The translations under genes were made by a program, and so were the position numbers. DNA of 64,000 nucleotides, from positions 62,001 to 126,000 of the forward strand of contig NZ_CAMPOV010000004.1 of assembly GCF_946892675.1 (NCBI RefSeq), read 5' to 3'. The notes below the pieces were generated by a model. The model worked only from the letters and a program-made list of their open reading frames with translations. It was not told where the DNA came from and did no database searches. Of this stretch, positions 27,717 through 37,067 are shown piece after piece. Every line of letters starts with the position of its first letter. The first letter of the stretch is position 1. This DNA comes from Arthrobacter sp. Marseille-P9274. Its GTDB lineage: Bacteria; Actinomycetota; Actinomycetes; Actinomycetales; Micrococcaceae.

Positions 27717-29267
27717 CTACTTCCGGTGGATGGACTTGTAGCAGAGGTAGGCATTCAGCCCCTCGATCCCGTATTCGGTGCCGAGGCCCGAATCGTGCCG
27801 GCCGCCGAAGGGTGCCGAGTGGTTCGAGGCGAAGAAGTTGATGCCGACCGAGCCGGTGTCCATCCGGTCCGCGACCGCCAGGGCCGCATCCTGGTCCTGG
27901 CCGAACACGAGCCCGCCGAGTCCGAACTCGGTGTTGTTGGCCAGCGCGACGGCCTCGTCCACGTCGGAGTACTTCAGCACGGAGATCACGGGGCCGAAGA
28001 TCTCTTCTCGGGAGACCCGCATGTCCGGGGTGACGTCGGCGAAGACCGTGGGCTCCACGAAGTAGCCGTGCTCCAGTCCGCCGCCGAGCCGGGCGGCGCG
28101 GCCGCCGGTGGTGGCGCGGGCGCCTTCGGCCAGGCCGGACTCCACGTACTCGAGCACCGTGCGGTACTGCGACGCGGTGGCCGCCGGGCCGAAGACCGTG
28201 GCGGGATCCAGCGGGTCACCCTGCCGGCCGGCCGCGATCGTCGCCGTGACCATGTCGACCACCTCGTCATAGCGTCCGGCGGGGGCCAGGATGCGGGTGG
28301 AGATGTAGCAGGTCTGCCCGGTGTTGCGCATGCAGGAACGGATCAGCACCTGGGACATGGCGTCCAGGTCGGCGTCCGGCAGCACCACGGCGCTGGACTT
28401 GCCGCCGAGCTCCAGCGTGACCGGGCGCAGCAGCTCACCGCAGGCCGCGGCGATCTTCCGGCCCACCGGGGTCGAACCGGTGAACGCCACCTTGTCCACG
28501 CCCGGGTGCTTGACCAGCGCGTCGCCGAGCCTGCCCGACCCGGTGACCAGGTTGACCACGCCGGCGGGCACGCCCGCGGCGGCCACGGCGTCGACAATAA
28601 TCCGGAAGGACAGCGGCGTCGGGGATGCCGGCTTCATCACCACGGTGCAGCCGGCCAGCAGCGCCGGCGCCAGCTTGATCACCATCAGGTTGATCGGGAA
28701 GTTCCACGGCGCAATCAGCGCGCAGACCCCCACCGGATCCCGGCGGACCACGGACTCGCCGCCGCCACGCGGGAAGGGCCGCACGTCCTCGCGCTCAAGG
28801 TAGTCGGCCAGGGAGGCGAAGTACCGGAGGATGCCCGCGGCATTCGCAGCCGCGCCGGAGGATTCGGAGACAGGCTGGCCGTTCTCGCGGGTGTTGGTCA
28901 GCGACAGCTCGGTGGCGCGCTTCTCCACCTCATCGGCGATCCGCAGCAGGTAGGCGGCGCGTTCCGAGGGCGCCAGCCGTGGCCATTCGCCGTCGAACCC
29001 GCGGCGCGCGGCTCCGACGGCGGCGTCGATGTCCTCGGCGGTGCCGTCCGGCACGGAGCCCCAGACCTGGCCGGTCGCGGGGTCGGTGACGTCGTTGCGT
29101 CCGGTGCCCGCCGCCGTCCTCCAGGCGCCGTCGATGAAGACGTCGTCGACGTGGGTGTACGGCAGGGACAGCGCGGCGCGCGCGTCGATCGCCGGGCCGG
29201 AGAACGACGACGGCGCCTGGCCGGGTGCCGGGTTGGCTGCCTGCGGGGCATGCGGGATGGTAGTCAT
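27717..29267 (-). CDS. creC: NAD(P)-dependent aldehyde dehydrogenase (creC position)
   Basis: A 516-residue ALDH-superfamily enzyme. Catalytic Cys320 is in RNTGQTC, Glu286 in TLELGGK, and the cofactor region is APWNFPINL and FTGSTPVGR. By family and place it should oxidise 4-hydroxybenzaldehyde to 4-hydroxybenzoate in the 4-cresol pathway. The ATG at 29267 overlaps the stop of creD as ATGA, so the genes are coupled. Family-based assignment: published step assignments for CreC and CreG should be checked against the literature. Confidence 0.85.
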   Translation of the reverse strand: MTTIPHAPQAANPAPGQAPSSFSGPAIDARAALSLPYTHVDDVFIDGAWRTAAGTGRNDVTDPATGQVWGSVPDGTAEDIDAAVGAARRGFDGEWPRLAPSERAAYLLRIADEVEKRATELSLTNTRENGQPVSESSGAAANAAGILRYFASLADYLEREDVRPFPRGGGESVVRRDPVGVCALIAPWNFPINLMVIKLAPALLAGCTVVMKPASPTPLSFRIIVDAVAAAGVPAGVVNLVTGSGRLGDALVKHPGVDKVAFTGSTPVGRKIAAACGELLRPVTLELGGKSSAVVLPDADLDAMSQVLIRSCMRNTGQTCYISTRILAPAGRYDEVVDMVTATIAAGRQGDPLDPATVFGPAATASQYRTVLEYVESGLAEGARATTGGRAARLGGGLEHGYFVEPTVFADVTPDMRVSREEIFGPVISVLKYSDVDEAVALANNTEFGLGGLVFGQDQDAALAVADRMDTGSVGINFFASNHSAPFGGRHDSGLGTEYGIEGLNAYLCYKSIHRK

Positions 29268-30028
29268 CGGATCACTCCAGTCTTGAGCAGCGCGTTGGAG
29301 CGCGCCAGGTCCGCCGTGCCCATCTGCACCGCGGCATCGGTAATGAGTTCCGGGATGATTTCGGCGGCAAGCCGGTCCGTGTAGACGTCCGGGGTCATCC
29401 CGAACCAGGACGAGGCCAGCGCGATACCGGCGTGGTCGAAGCGCCACAGCCGGTCGGCGTCGCGGACCAGGGCGTCCTCAATCGAGTACGCCACGTGCCG
29501 GGTGTCGTGCCCGTCGATAATCTCGCAGACGCGCTCGATGAACTCCGCCGAGTACCCGAGGCCGGGCAGCACGCGGCGGGCGACCTTGCAGCCTTCGGCC
29601 TCATGCTCGTACCGGATCGCCGCCTTGCGCCAGTCGCCGGTGAAGCCCTCGGAGAGGATCCGGGACTCGTCCACGTGCGCCCAGCCGGTGTCGTGCAGCA
29701 CGATCGTCACGCGCACCAGCTCCGCGTCCGCCTCCGGGTGGGCCCGGCAGAGCCGCTCGGCGTAGGCCAGCGAGATCGGCAGGTGGATGTCGTTGCCGCG
29801 GGCGCGGGTCTCGGACACCACGGTCTTCCAGAGCCGATCGAGGTCCGTCGCGGCCGGGGTCAGCGACGCCGGCGAGGTGTCCACCGGGCCGGTGGCCGGA
29901 ACCGGACGGACCGGATGGGATTCGGCGAACGCCCGGGCGCGGGGGTCCGCCGCGTGGGCGCCGGGGTCCTGCCCGGGCCAGGCGGGCGCGCCGTCGTTGG
30001 TGTGCGTCTGCGTTTCGGGGGTGCTCAT
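29264..30028 (-). CDS. creD: HD-domain phosphohydrolase, CreD-like
   Basis: A 254-residue HD-superfamily protein. The metal-binding motifs are H112-D113 in VLHDTGW, EHEAEG at 141-146 and IDGHD at 171-175. In the C. glutamicum 4-cresol pathway CreD removes the phosphate from phosphorylated intermediates after P450 oxidation. The first 60 residues are low-complexity. It is seven bases downstream of creE and overlaps creC by four. A close paralogue lies at 38080-38766. Confidence 0.82.
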   Translation of the reverse strand: MSTPETQTHTNDGAPAWPGQDPGAHAADPRARAFAESHPVRPVPATGPVDTSPASLTPAATDLDRLWKTVVSETRARGNDIHLPISLAYAERLCRAHPEADAELVRVTIVLHDTGWAHVDESRILSEGFTGDWRKAAIRYEHEAEGCKVARRVLPGLGYSAEFIERVCEIIDGHDTRHVAYSIEDALVRDADRLWRFDHAGIALASSWFGMTPDVYTDRLAAEIIPELITDAAVQMGTADLARSNALLKTGVIR

Positions 30029-30035
30029 CAGTTCC

Positions 30036-31361
30036 TCAGCCGTCCGTGACGATGGTTTTCAGGACCACGGCGGGGTCCGCCGCCGCGTCCGCGGGAATGT
30101 TCTGGCCCTTGGCGAGGGCGTTCTTGACAGCCATGAAGTCGAGCGGCGCGTTCACGCAGTCCGCGGCGATGATCCGGCCGTCCCGGTAGTACAGGACGGA
30201 GAACTTGCCGCGCTCGTTGTCGCGCCGGACCACGGTGCTGTCGTAGCCGAGCGTCAGCCCGGCGATCTGGAGTTTCAGGTCCGCCTGGTTGGACCAGAAC
30301 CACGGGATGCCGGCGTACTCCTCGCTGCGGCCCATCAGCGAGTAGGCGGCGACCTTGGCGTGCTCGATTGCGTTGTTGACGCTTTCGAGCCGAATGCGCT
30401 CGCCCTCGGGCGCGCCGGGCAGCGGGTTCGGGATGTTGGCGACGTCGCCGACGGCCACGGTGGTGCCGTCGGAGGCCACGGCATGCCGGTCCACGACAAT
30501 CCCGTTGTCCACGTCGAGGCCCAGCTGTTCAGCCAGCTCGGTGTTCGGCACCACGCCGATGCCGACCAGCACCAGCTGCGCGGGCACCACGGTGCCATCG
30601 GAAAGTTCGACGCCGGCCACCCGGCTTCCGTCCTCGGCCGGCACCAGGCGGTTCATCCGGGCGTCCAGCCGGATGTCCATCCCGCGTTCGCGGTGCGCGT
30701 TGAGGAAGTATTCGCTGGTCTCTTCGCCGACAGCGCGGCCGATCAGCCGCGGCCCGTACTCGAGCACGGTGACAGCCTTGCCCATCTTGTGCAGGCTGGA
30801 CGCGGCCTCGAGCCCGATGAATCCGCCGCCGATGACCACGGCCTCGCGGACGCCGTCCAGCTGCGCCTTGAGGGCCAGCGCGTCATCCGCATTGCGCAGG
30901 TACACCACTCCGTCCAGCTCCGCGCCGGGCAGGTCCAGCTTCCGGGCGCGGGCGCCGACGGTCAGCGCCAGCCGCTTGAACGGGAACCGCGCGCCGGAGG
31001 CGGCATGCGCCACGCCGGAGCCGTCGGCTTCCCGCTCGATCCGCACGATCCGCTCGCCCTTGACCAGGGCGACGTTGTGCTCGTCCCAGTACTCGTTGGA
31101 CCGGAAGATCAGCGACTCGCTCTCCACCGTGCCCTGCAGGAATTCCTTGGACAGGGCCGGGCGCTGGTAGGGCCGGTGGTCCTCCTCGCCGAGCAGCGTG
31201 ATGTGCTCGTCGAAGCCCAGCGCCCGCAGCGACACCGCCAGCTGCACGCCGGACTGGCTCGCCCCGACGATCAGCAGCCCGGTGCGCACGGCGCCGTCGG
31301 CGACGGTGCCATCCGCAGCTGCGGAGTGTGCCGCCGTCGTGCTTGTCTTGGTGGCATCCAT
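30036..31361 (-). CDS. creE: FAD-dependent ferredoxin reductase, CreE-like
   Basis: A 441-residue putidaredoxin-reductase-type flavoprotein passing electrons from NAD(P)H to the ferredoxin. The FAD motif reads IVGASQSG (residues 31-38, with A-S-Q in place of the usual G-x-G-x), the NAD motif is VVIGGGFIGLEAA (175-187), and VAVGDVANIPNPL marks the second FAD contact. The C-terminal PWFWSNQADLKLQIAG segment is typical of reductases serving P450 or Rieske oxygenases. Only two bases separate it from the ferredoxin gene. Confidence 0.9.
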   Translation of the reverse strand: MDATKTSTTAAHSAAADGTVADGAVRTGLLIVGASQSGVQLAVSLRALGFDEHITLLGEEDHRPYQRPALSKEFLQGTVESESLIFRSNEYWDEHNVALVKGERIVRIEREADGSGVAHAASGARFPFKRLALTVGARARKLDLPGAELDGVVYLRNADDALALKAQLDGVREAVVIGGGFIGLEAASSLHKMGKAVTVLEYGPRLIGRAVGEETSEYFLNAHRERGMDIRLDARMNRLVPAEDGSRVAGVELSDGTVVPAQLVLVGIGVVPNTELAEQLGLDVDNGIVVDRHAVASDGTTVAVGDVANIPNPLPGAPEGERIRLESVNNAIEHAKVAAYSLMGRSEEYAGIPWFWSNQADLKLQIAGLTLGYDSTVVRRDNERGKFSVLYYRDGRIIAADCVNAPLDFMAVKNALAKGQNIPADAAADPAVVLKTIVTDG

Positions 31362-31363
31362 GG

Positions 31364-31684
31364 TCAGACCTGGGCTTCCGGGGTGGTCACGTAAAGGTCC
31401 GTGTCCTCGGCCAGGCGCAGCTGGCAGGACAGGCGCGAGTTGTCCTCGCGGTCAACGACGGTGCCGTAGAGCATCTCGTCCTCCATCTCCTCCATCTCGG
31501 GGAGCTGGTCGAGGCAGTCCTCGCGGACGAAGACGTGGCAGGTGGCGCAGGACAGCGAGCCGCCGCATTCGGCGACGATGCCGGGCACGCCGTTGCGCAC
31601 CGCGGTCTCCATGACCGAGTCGCCGATGTTGCCTTCAATGTCGCGGACGGCGCCTTCAGCGTCGGTGAAATGAACCGTAGGCAT
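31364..31684 (-). CDS. creF: [2Fe-2S] ferredoxin, CreF-like
   Basis: A 106-residue adrenodoxin/putidaredoxin-type ferredoxin. Cluster ligands C40, C46, C49 and C87 are spaced C-x5-C-x2-C-x37-C (AECGGSLSCATC and RLSCQLR). It shuttles electrons from the reductase to the P450, making a class I three-component system. ATG at 31684 has AAGGAGAT upstream. Confidence 0.92.
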   Translation of the reverse strand: MPTVHFTDAEGAVRDIEGNIGDSVMETAVRNGVPGIVAECGGSLSCATCHVFVREDCLDQLPEMEEMEDEMLYGTVVDREDNSRLSCQLRLAEDTDLYVTTPEAQV

Positions 31685-31711
31685 GGGGATCTCCTTCTCG
31701 GTTGTGTAGGT

Positions 31712-32491
31712 CTAGATGAACTGCCGGCCGCCGTCGACCACCAGGGTCTGGCCGGTGATGTAGGAGGAGTCGGGTCCGGCGAGGAACAGCGCGGCGCCGA
31801 CGATGTCTTCGGGCTGGCTGGCCCGCTTCAGGGCGCCGCGGTCCACGCCGTAGTTCTCCGCGTTCTCCATCAGCGAGTAGCTGGCCTCGGTGAGCGTGAA
31901 GCCCGGGGCGATCGCGTTGACGGTGATGCCGCGCCGGCCGAGTTCCTTGGCCAGCACCCGGGTCATCGCGACCACGCCGCCCTTCGAGGCCACGTAGTGC
32001 AGCCACTGCTCCGAGCCGGAGAAGATCGTCGCCGAGGAGAGGTTGATGACGCGGCCGCCCTCGGCCAGGTACTTGCTCGCGGCGCGGGTGACCAGCCACG
32101 GGCCCTTGAGGTTCACGTTCATCACCAGGTCCCACTCGTCCGGGTCGATCTCCTCGAACGGGCTGCGGGTCACGGTGGCGTAGATCGCGGCGTTATTAAG
32201 GACGACGTCGATCCCTCCGTTGCCGAATTCGGCGCACCTTTCGGCGAGGACCCTGGTGGATTCGGCGCTGGTGACGTCGGCCTCGAAGGCTGCCGCCTCA
32301 GCACCCGTCTCGCGGACGAGGCGGGCGGTCTCCTCTGCGCCGGCGAGGTTCACGTCCGCCACCGCCACGCGGTAGCCGCGGCCGGCGAAGCCGAGGGCGA
32401 AGGCCCGGCCGAGTCCGCCGGCGGCGCCGGTGATCAGCACCGTGCGCGCGCTGTGCGCTCCGGGGGCGGTCGGGGTGGTTTCCTGCGTCAT
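31712..32491 (-). CDS. creG: Short-chain dehydrogenase, CreG position
   Basis: A 259-residue classical SDR: cofactor loop TGAAGGLG (21-28), VLNNAA (98-102), catalytic Ser in NLSSATIF, Y166 and K170 in HYVASKGG. By family and position it should oxidise 4-hydroxybenzyl alcohol to the aldehyde in the 4-cresol route. It is separated from creH by 87 bp and from the ferredoxin by 27 bp. Confidence 0.83.
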   Translation of the reverse strand: MTQETTPTAPGAHSARTVLITGAAGGLGRAFALGFAGRGYRVAVADVNLAGAEETARLVRETGAEAAAFEADVTSAESTRVLAERCAEFGNGGIDVVLNNAAIYATVTRSPFEEIDPDEWDLVMNVNLKGPWLVTRAASKYLAEGGRVINLSSATIFSGSEQWLHYVASKGGVVAMTRVLAKELGRRGITVNAIAPGFTLTEASYSLMENAENYGVDRGALKRASQPEDIVGAALFLAGPDSSYITGQTLVVDGGRQFI

Positions 32492-32578
32492 GTCAGATCT
32501 TTCGGTAGGGGCCGGACCGGGGCGATGGGGGTGCCGCCCCGGTCCGGCGGGGAACGCCTGGCCGCTTGGGGGAACGGC

Positions 32579-34453
32579 TCAGACGTGGCTGTGGCTGTGC
32601 GCGCCCGGGCCGGCGATGGCCGGTTCGCCGGCTTCCTCGGCGTCCAGGATCTGGACGGTGCCCTTGGTGCCGTCCACCCGGAGCCGCTGGCCGGTCTTGA
32701 TCGTGGTGGAGCCGGAGCCGGTGCCGGTGACCGCCGGCAGGCCGTACTCGCGGCAGACGATCGCGGCGTGGCTCATCATGCCGCCGATGTCGGTGACCGT
32801 GGCCTTGATCTTGCCGAAGATCGGGCCCCAGCTCGGGGCGGTCACGGTCGCGACCAGGATCTCGCCGGGCTGGACCTCGGAGAGCTGGTCCGAGTCCGTC
32901 ACGACGCGGGCCAGGCCCTCGACCACGCCCGGGGAGGCCGCCATGCCGCGCAGGCCGCCGCCTTCGACCTCCTCGCCGGCACCCAGCCACTGCTGGACCT
33001 GCTCGGTGGTGATGCCCCAGAGCATCCGGGTGAACGGTTCGGTGATGGAGGCCGGCGGGGTGTTCAGCGCCGGCTGCGGGCGGGCCGTCTTGAGCGCGTC
33101 GATGATGCCCCGGCGCCGCTCGATCTCTTCCGGCCAGTAGGTCGGGCCGATCGGCTGCGCGCCGACCCCCCACCCGGTGACCAGGTCGAAGAGCGCGTCG
33201 CGGACCTCGTTGCGGCCCAGATAGAGCAGGTCCTCCGGCTCGTTCCAGAACCCCTCGGCGTGCATCATCCGGGAGAGCTCGCGGATCTTGCGCCAGAACA
33301 CGCCCATGGTCCAGTGCTCGATGTAGAAGTTGTGGTTCTCCACGTACGGGTACGCGGTGGCGGCCAGCTGGCGCTTGGCGTCGAAGAGGGCCTGGGTCTC
33401 GCCCTCGAGCAGGTCGCGGTACTCCTCGACGATGCGGTCCTTCTCGGCGATGAGCTCCTCGGTGGGCCGCATGATCTCCTGGCCCTCGTCGAGCCGGCGG
33501 ATGTAGTCGGCGATGTAGCCGAGCGGGATCTCCTGGTGTTCCTTCCAGTACTTGTCGTGGCCGTAGAAGCCGTTGCCCACCGTGAAGTTGAACCACGGGT
33601 CCTGGGCTTCCTCATACTGGCTGATCCACCGCTCTCCCCCGCCCGAGGCGCGGACCGCGCCCAGGGTCGCTTCGACGTCGTCGGTGTTGGCGAACGCGGA
33701 CTGGATGCCCAGCTCCACGGCCAGCTTGGCCAGCTGCTTGAGCTCGTCGTCCGGGCGGAACAGCTCCATGTCCACGCCCTGGACCATGGTCGCGATCGAC
33801 TGGTCCGGGATGTTCGGGAAGACTTCCTTGCAGAAGTTGAAGAAGTCCAGGTAGGCGATGTAGCCCAGGTTCAGGAACTCGAAGTGGTACTGCCAGTTCT
33901 GGTAGGCCAGCTGAATCAGCCGGTCGTAGTTCTCCAGCAGCACCTCCGAGCCGTCCTTGGCCTTGCCGGTGGTGATGTCCTCCATCGGGACCATGTCGGG
34001 CAGCTTGTTGAAGGACAGCGTCTCCATCTCGTCGATCGTGCCGCGGACCTTGACGTGCCACTGCTTGAGCAGCTCTTCCCAGTTCTGGAAGTAGTGGCCG
34101 ACGCGCTGTTCGAACAGCGGCACGCGCGCGGCGATCTTCTCCTCCGGGACCGGGATCGGCGACATGTACAGGTAGCCCAGGTGGATGCGGAACTCGATCC
34201 CGTTGGCGTTCGGGATCATCAGGTGCCGGGCGTTGTACTGGCCCAGGCACTTGACCGCGAACTCGCCGCCGATCGTCTCGAACGGCTTGAAGACCGTGGG
34301 CCAGTGCTGGCTATCGCAGAACCAGAACTTCGCGTCCTCGGCCTCCTTGAGCTTGTCCTGGAAAACCAGGTAGTACGGGTACAGCTTCTCCCAGCCCTCG
34401 GCGCCGGCGGGAACCGGCAGCTCGGAAGGCTTCGGGAACGACTTCATGGACAT
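32579..34453 (-). CDS. creH: PEP-synthase-like phosphohistidine subunit, CreH-like
   Basis: A 624-residue protein whose last 100 residues are the PEP-utilising mobile domain: TDIGGMMSHAAIV with the phospho-accepting histidine at about 562, then EYGLPAVTG. The first 500 residues form a substrate region distinct from PEP synthase. It has no ATP-grasp domain, which is supplied by the gene upstream. In the 4-cresol pathway CreH and CreI form 4-methylphenyl-phosphate synthase. ATG 34453 is preceded by AAAGGACG; a second ATG lies two codons on. The His-rich tail HSHSH is unusual. Confidence 0.85.
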   Translation of the reverse strand: MSMKSFPKPSELPVPAGAEGWEKLYPYYLVFQDKLKEAEDAKFWFCDSQHWPTVFKPFETIGGEFAVKCLGQYNARHLMIPNANGIEFRIHLGYLYMSPIPVPEEKIAARVPLFEQRVGHYFQNWEELLKQWHVKVRGTIDEMETLSFNKLPDMVPMEDITTGKAKDGSEVLLENYDRLIQLAYQNWQYHFEFLNLGYIAYLDFFNFCKEVFPNIPDQSIATMVQGVDMELFRPDDELKQLAKLAVELGIQSAFANTDDVEATLGAVRASGGGERWISQYEEAQDPWFNFTVGNGFYGHDKYWKEHQEIPLGYIADYIRRLDEGQEIMRPTEELIAEKDRIVEEYRDLLEGETQALFDAKRQLAATAYPYVENHNFYIEHWTMGVFWRKIRELSRMMHAEGFWNEPEDLLYLGRNEVRDALFDLVTGWGVGAQPIGPTYWPEEIERRRGIIDALKTARPQPALNTPPASITEPFTRMLWGITTEQVQQWLGAGEEVEGGGLRGMAASPGVVEGLARVVTDSDQLSEVQPGEILVATVTAPSWGPIFGKIKATVTDIGGMMSHAAIVCREYGLPAVTGTGSGSTTIKTGQRLRVDGTKGTVQILDAEEAGEPAIAGPGAHSHSHV

Positions 34454-34564
34454 GGGCGTCCTTTCGGTGCGGGCTCGGCGTCGGGCCCTGGCTGGCAAAC
34501 TTGCAGTGCAGTGGTGCTGTGGTTCGACGGTGCTGGTCGGTCGGTGCTGCTCACCCGGTGCTGC

Positions 34565-35713
34565 TCAGGCGGTGGTCTTGAGCAGCGAGGCGGTGATGCT
34601 GCCCAGGCTGAAGCCGGTGCCCGCGGCCGGGGTTCCGGATCCGGCGGTTCCGGCGGTTCCAGCGGGGACCGCGCCGAACGCAGCCGCGTAGCCGCCGGTG
34701 GAGGCCTTGGGCGCGGCCGGCTTGGAGGAGTGCACGGTTTCCGGGCGGGACTGCAGCAGCAGCAGGTTCTCGCCGTCGGGCAGGTCCTCGTCCAGCGCCC
34801 ACTCGATGTCCTGCGGGCACTTGTAGTGCTTCTCCGCACGCTTGGCCATCGAGGCAACCGCGAGCAGTTCGTCGTCGCTCAGGCTGCGGCGACCGCGGCG
34901 ATCCTCGTCGACCTCGCGCTCCACCAGGGTGTGGGCGGAGCGGTCCGGGACCAGTTCGGCATGCTTGTCGCCGAGGTGTTCGCTGACGACGGCGAGCGTC
35001 ACCTTGTCTAGCACGATGTTGTCCGGCGTGACCTGCCCGGAGACGACCATCTCGCCGACGCCGTAGGACGAGTCGATGGTGATCTTCGAGCGGTCGCCGT
35101 TGGCCGGGTCGAGGGTCATCGCGACCCCGGACACCTTCGAGTTGACCATCTTCTGGACCACGACGGCCATCGACAGGCCTTCGTTGGGGATCCCGTTCTT
35201 CAGCCGGTAAATGATGGCGCGGGCGGTGAAGAGCGAGGCCCAGCACTGCCGGATGTGCTCCGTGACGGCCTTGGCCCCTTCGAGCCACAGGTAGGTGTCC
35301 TGCTGGCCGGCGAAGGAGGCATCGGGCAGGTCTTCGGCGGTGGCGCTGGAGCGGACCGCCACCGGGACGGCTTCCTCGAACCGGGCCATCAGGGCCTCGT
35401 AGGCGGCCAGGGTCTGGGCCCGCAGGCTCTCCGGCACGGGCTTGGAGCAGATGTCGGCGCGGATGCCGGCCGAGACCTTCTCCATCTCGGCGACGTCTTC
35501 CGGGTCCAGGCCTTCCAAGAGGTCGTGGATCTCCTGCGTGATGCCGGCCTCGGACATGAACTCGTCGAACGCCGCGGTGGTGACGACGAAGCCGGGAGGG
35601 ACCGGCATGCCGGCCGAGGTCATGGTGACCAGGGACGAGCCCTTGCCGCCGAGCGCCTCAAGCGTGGGCTCGATGCCGCCGTCGAAGAACTGGATGTACT
35701 GGTTGCTTTCCAT
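34565..35713 (-). CDS. creI: PEP-synthase-like ATP-grasp subunit, CreI-like
   Basis: A 382-residue ATP-binding half of a PEP-synthase-like enzyme: GGKGSSLVTM and PVPPGFVVTTAAF (residues 22-49), RSSATAEDLPDASFAGQ (121-137), PQDIEWA (300-306) and LLQSRPET (319-326). It ends right after the ATP-grasp fold with a Gly/Ala/Thr-rich tail of about 50 residues, so it has no own phosphohistidine domain. With CreH it would use ATP to phosphorylate a phenol. ATG 35713 lies five bases after the P450 stop; a longer upstream frame is antisense-free but overlaps the P450 and is rejected. Confidence 0.87.
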   Translation of the reverse strand: MESNQYIQFFDGGIEPTLEALGGKGSSLVTMTSAGMPVPPGFVVTTAAFDEFMSEAGITQEIHDLLEGLDPEDVAEMEKVSAGIRADICSKPVPESLRAQTLAAYEALMARFEEAVPVAVRSSATAEDLPDASFAGQQDTYLWLEGAKAVTEHIRQCWASLFTARAIIYRLKNGIPNEGLSMAVVVQKMVNSKVSGVAMTLDPANGDRSKITIDSSYGVGEMVVSGQVTPDNIVLDKVTLAVVSEHLGDKHAELVPDRSAHTLVEREVDEDRRGRRSLSDDELLAVASMAKRAEKHYKCPQDIEWALDEDLPDGENLLLLQSRPETVHSSKPAAPKASTGGYAAAFGAVPAGTAGTAGSGTPAAGTGFSLGSITASLLKTTA

Positions 35714-35718
35714 GGTGC

Positions 35719-36996
35719 TTAGGCCTCCCAAGCCACGGGGACGGATTCGGGAACGCGGAAGGAGAGGTTCTCGCGGAACTCGATCGCTTCCGGGTGGTCC
35801 AGCTTCAGGTTGGGTGCCAGCCGGACGATTTCCTCCAGCGCGATCTTCGCCTGGAGTTTGGCGAGCATGTTGCCGAGGCAGTAGTGGATGCCGTAGCCGA
35901 AGGAGAGATGCTCGCGGGCATTGGGGCGGGAGATGTCGAACTCCTCGCCGCCGGTGAAGCGGGTCTCGTCGCGGTTGGCCGAGCCCATCAGCAGCAGCAG
36001 GCCGGCGCCCTCCGGGATCTTGACTCCGCCGACCTCGGCGTCCTTCAGCGCCTTGCGGCGCCAGCCGACGATGGAACCGGCGTAGCGCAGGACCTCGTCG
36101 ATCGCGGCCGGGATCTTCTTGGGATCCGCCACCAGCTGCTGCCACTGCTCCGGGTGGGCCAGCAGTACGCGCACGGCGTTGGAGATCAGCGTGGTGGTGG
36201 TCTCGTGGCCAGCGAACAGCATGCTGTAGAGGACCGAGGCGATTTCGTGGTCGGTGATCTCGGCGCCGTCCTGCTGGGCCTTCACGAGGTCCGCGGTGAG
36301 GTTGTCGCCGCCCTCCTCGTGGGCCACGCGGACCAGCCGCTGGCATTCCTGCCAGTACTCGACCAGGTTGTGCGCGTGCGGGATCTGCTCCTCGTCGGAC
36401 AGGTCGCCCCAGGTCATCGCTGCGCGCGAGTCGCTCCAGCGCTTGAACTTATCCACCTGCTCCACGTCGGCGCCGATCAGCGTCAGGATCGTGACGGTGG
36501 GGACGTCGTACGCGAGGTCGCGGAAGATGTCGCCGCGGCCCTCCGGGTTGGCCAGCATCCGTTCCAGCTGGTCCACGACGTTCTGCCGGATGAACGGCTC
36601 CAGCACCTTGAACCGGCGCGGGGTGAAGGCCTTCTGGACCACGGAACGGATCCGGGTGTGCTCCGGCGGGCGCCGGGCGGAGAGGCCGGAGTAGGCGGTG
36701 AATCCGCCCTCTTCCATGATCTTCTTGGCATCCGGGCCGCGCTCGCGCACCGGCGCCTGGGCGTTCTCGCTGGAGAAGGTCTCCCAGTCGTCGAAGACAG
36801 CCTTAATGTCGTCGTAGCGCGTGACCACGTAGTAGCCGATGCGCTCGTCGAACATAACCGGCTGCTCTGCCCTGAGTTCGGCGTAGGCCGGGAACGGGTC
36901 CTTCATCTGGAACGGCTGGTAGCCGTGGTGCCCCGCGGGGGCCTCGGCGCCGTGGCCGAACGGGCAACGGGGGGCCGTCTCAGTCGAGGGTGACAT
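35719..36996 (-). CDS. creJ: Cytochrome P450, CreJ-like
   Basis: A 425-residue bacterial class I P450. The I-helix is AGHETT (262-267), the ExxR motif is EVLR (301-304), and the heme loop FGYGIHYCLG (366-375) has the thiolate Cys373. CreJ oxidises the para-methyl group of the phosphorylated cresol. It is the first gene of the operon: AAGGAG lies seven bases before ATG 36996, and a 157-bp intergenic region with an inverted repeat separates it from the IclR regulator. Confidence 0.92.
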   Translation of the reverse strand: MSPSTETAPRCPFGHGAEAPAGHHGYQPFQMKDPFPAYAELRAEQPVMFDERIGYYVVTRYDDIKAVFDDWETFSSENAQAPVRERGPDAKKIMEEGGFTAYSGLSARRPPEHTRIRSVVQKAFTPRRFKVLEPFIRQNVVDQLERMLANPEGRGDIFRDLAYDVPTVTILTLIGADVEQVDKFKRWSDSRAAMTWGDLSDEEQIPHAHNLVEYWQECQRLVRVAHEEGGDNLTADLVKAQQDGAEITDHEIASVLYSMLFAGHETTTTLISNAVRVLLAHPEQWQQLVADPKKIPAAIDEVLRYAGSIVGWRRKALKDAEVGGVKIPEGAGLLLLMGSANRDETRFTGGEEFDISRPNAREHLSFGYGIHYCLGNMLAKLQAKIALEEIVRLAPNLKLDHPEAIEFRENLSFRVPESVPVAWEA

Positions 36997-37067
36997 CTGT
37001 GCTCCTTGGATATCGTCTCCCGCTTCCGGCAGGGGATGCCGTCGGCGGTTCGTTCGCTATCCAGTGT

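Noticed and set aside
31328-35011. 1227-residue plus-strand open frame
   Set aside because: Antisense to creE-creI; long antisense frames arise from GC-rich codon bias. No domain or ribosome site supports it.
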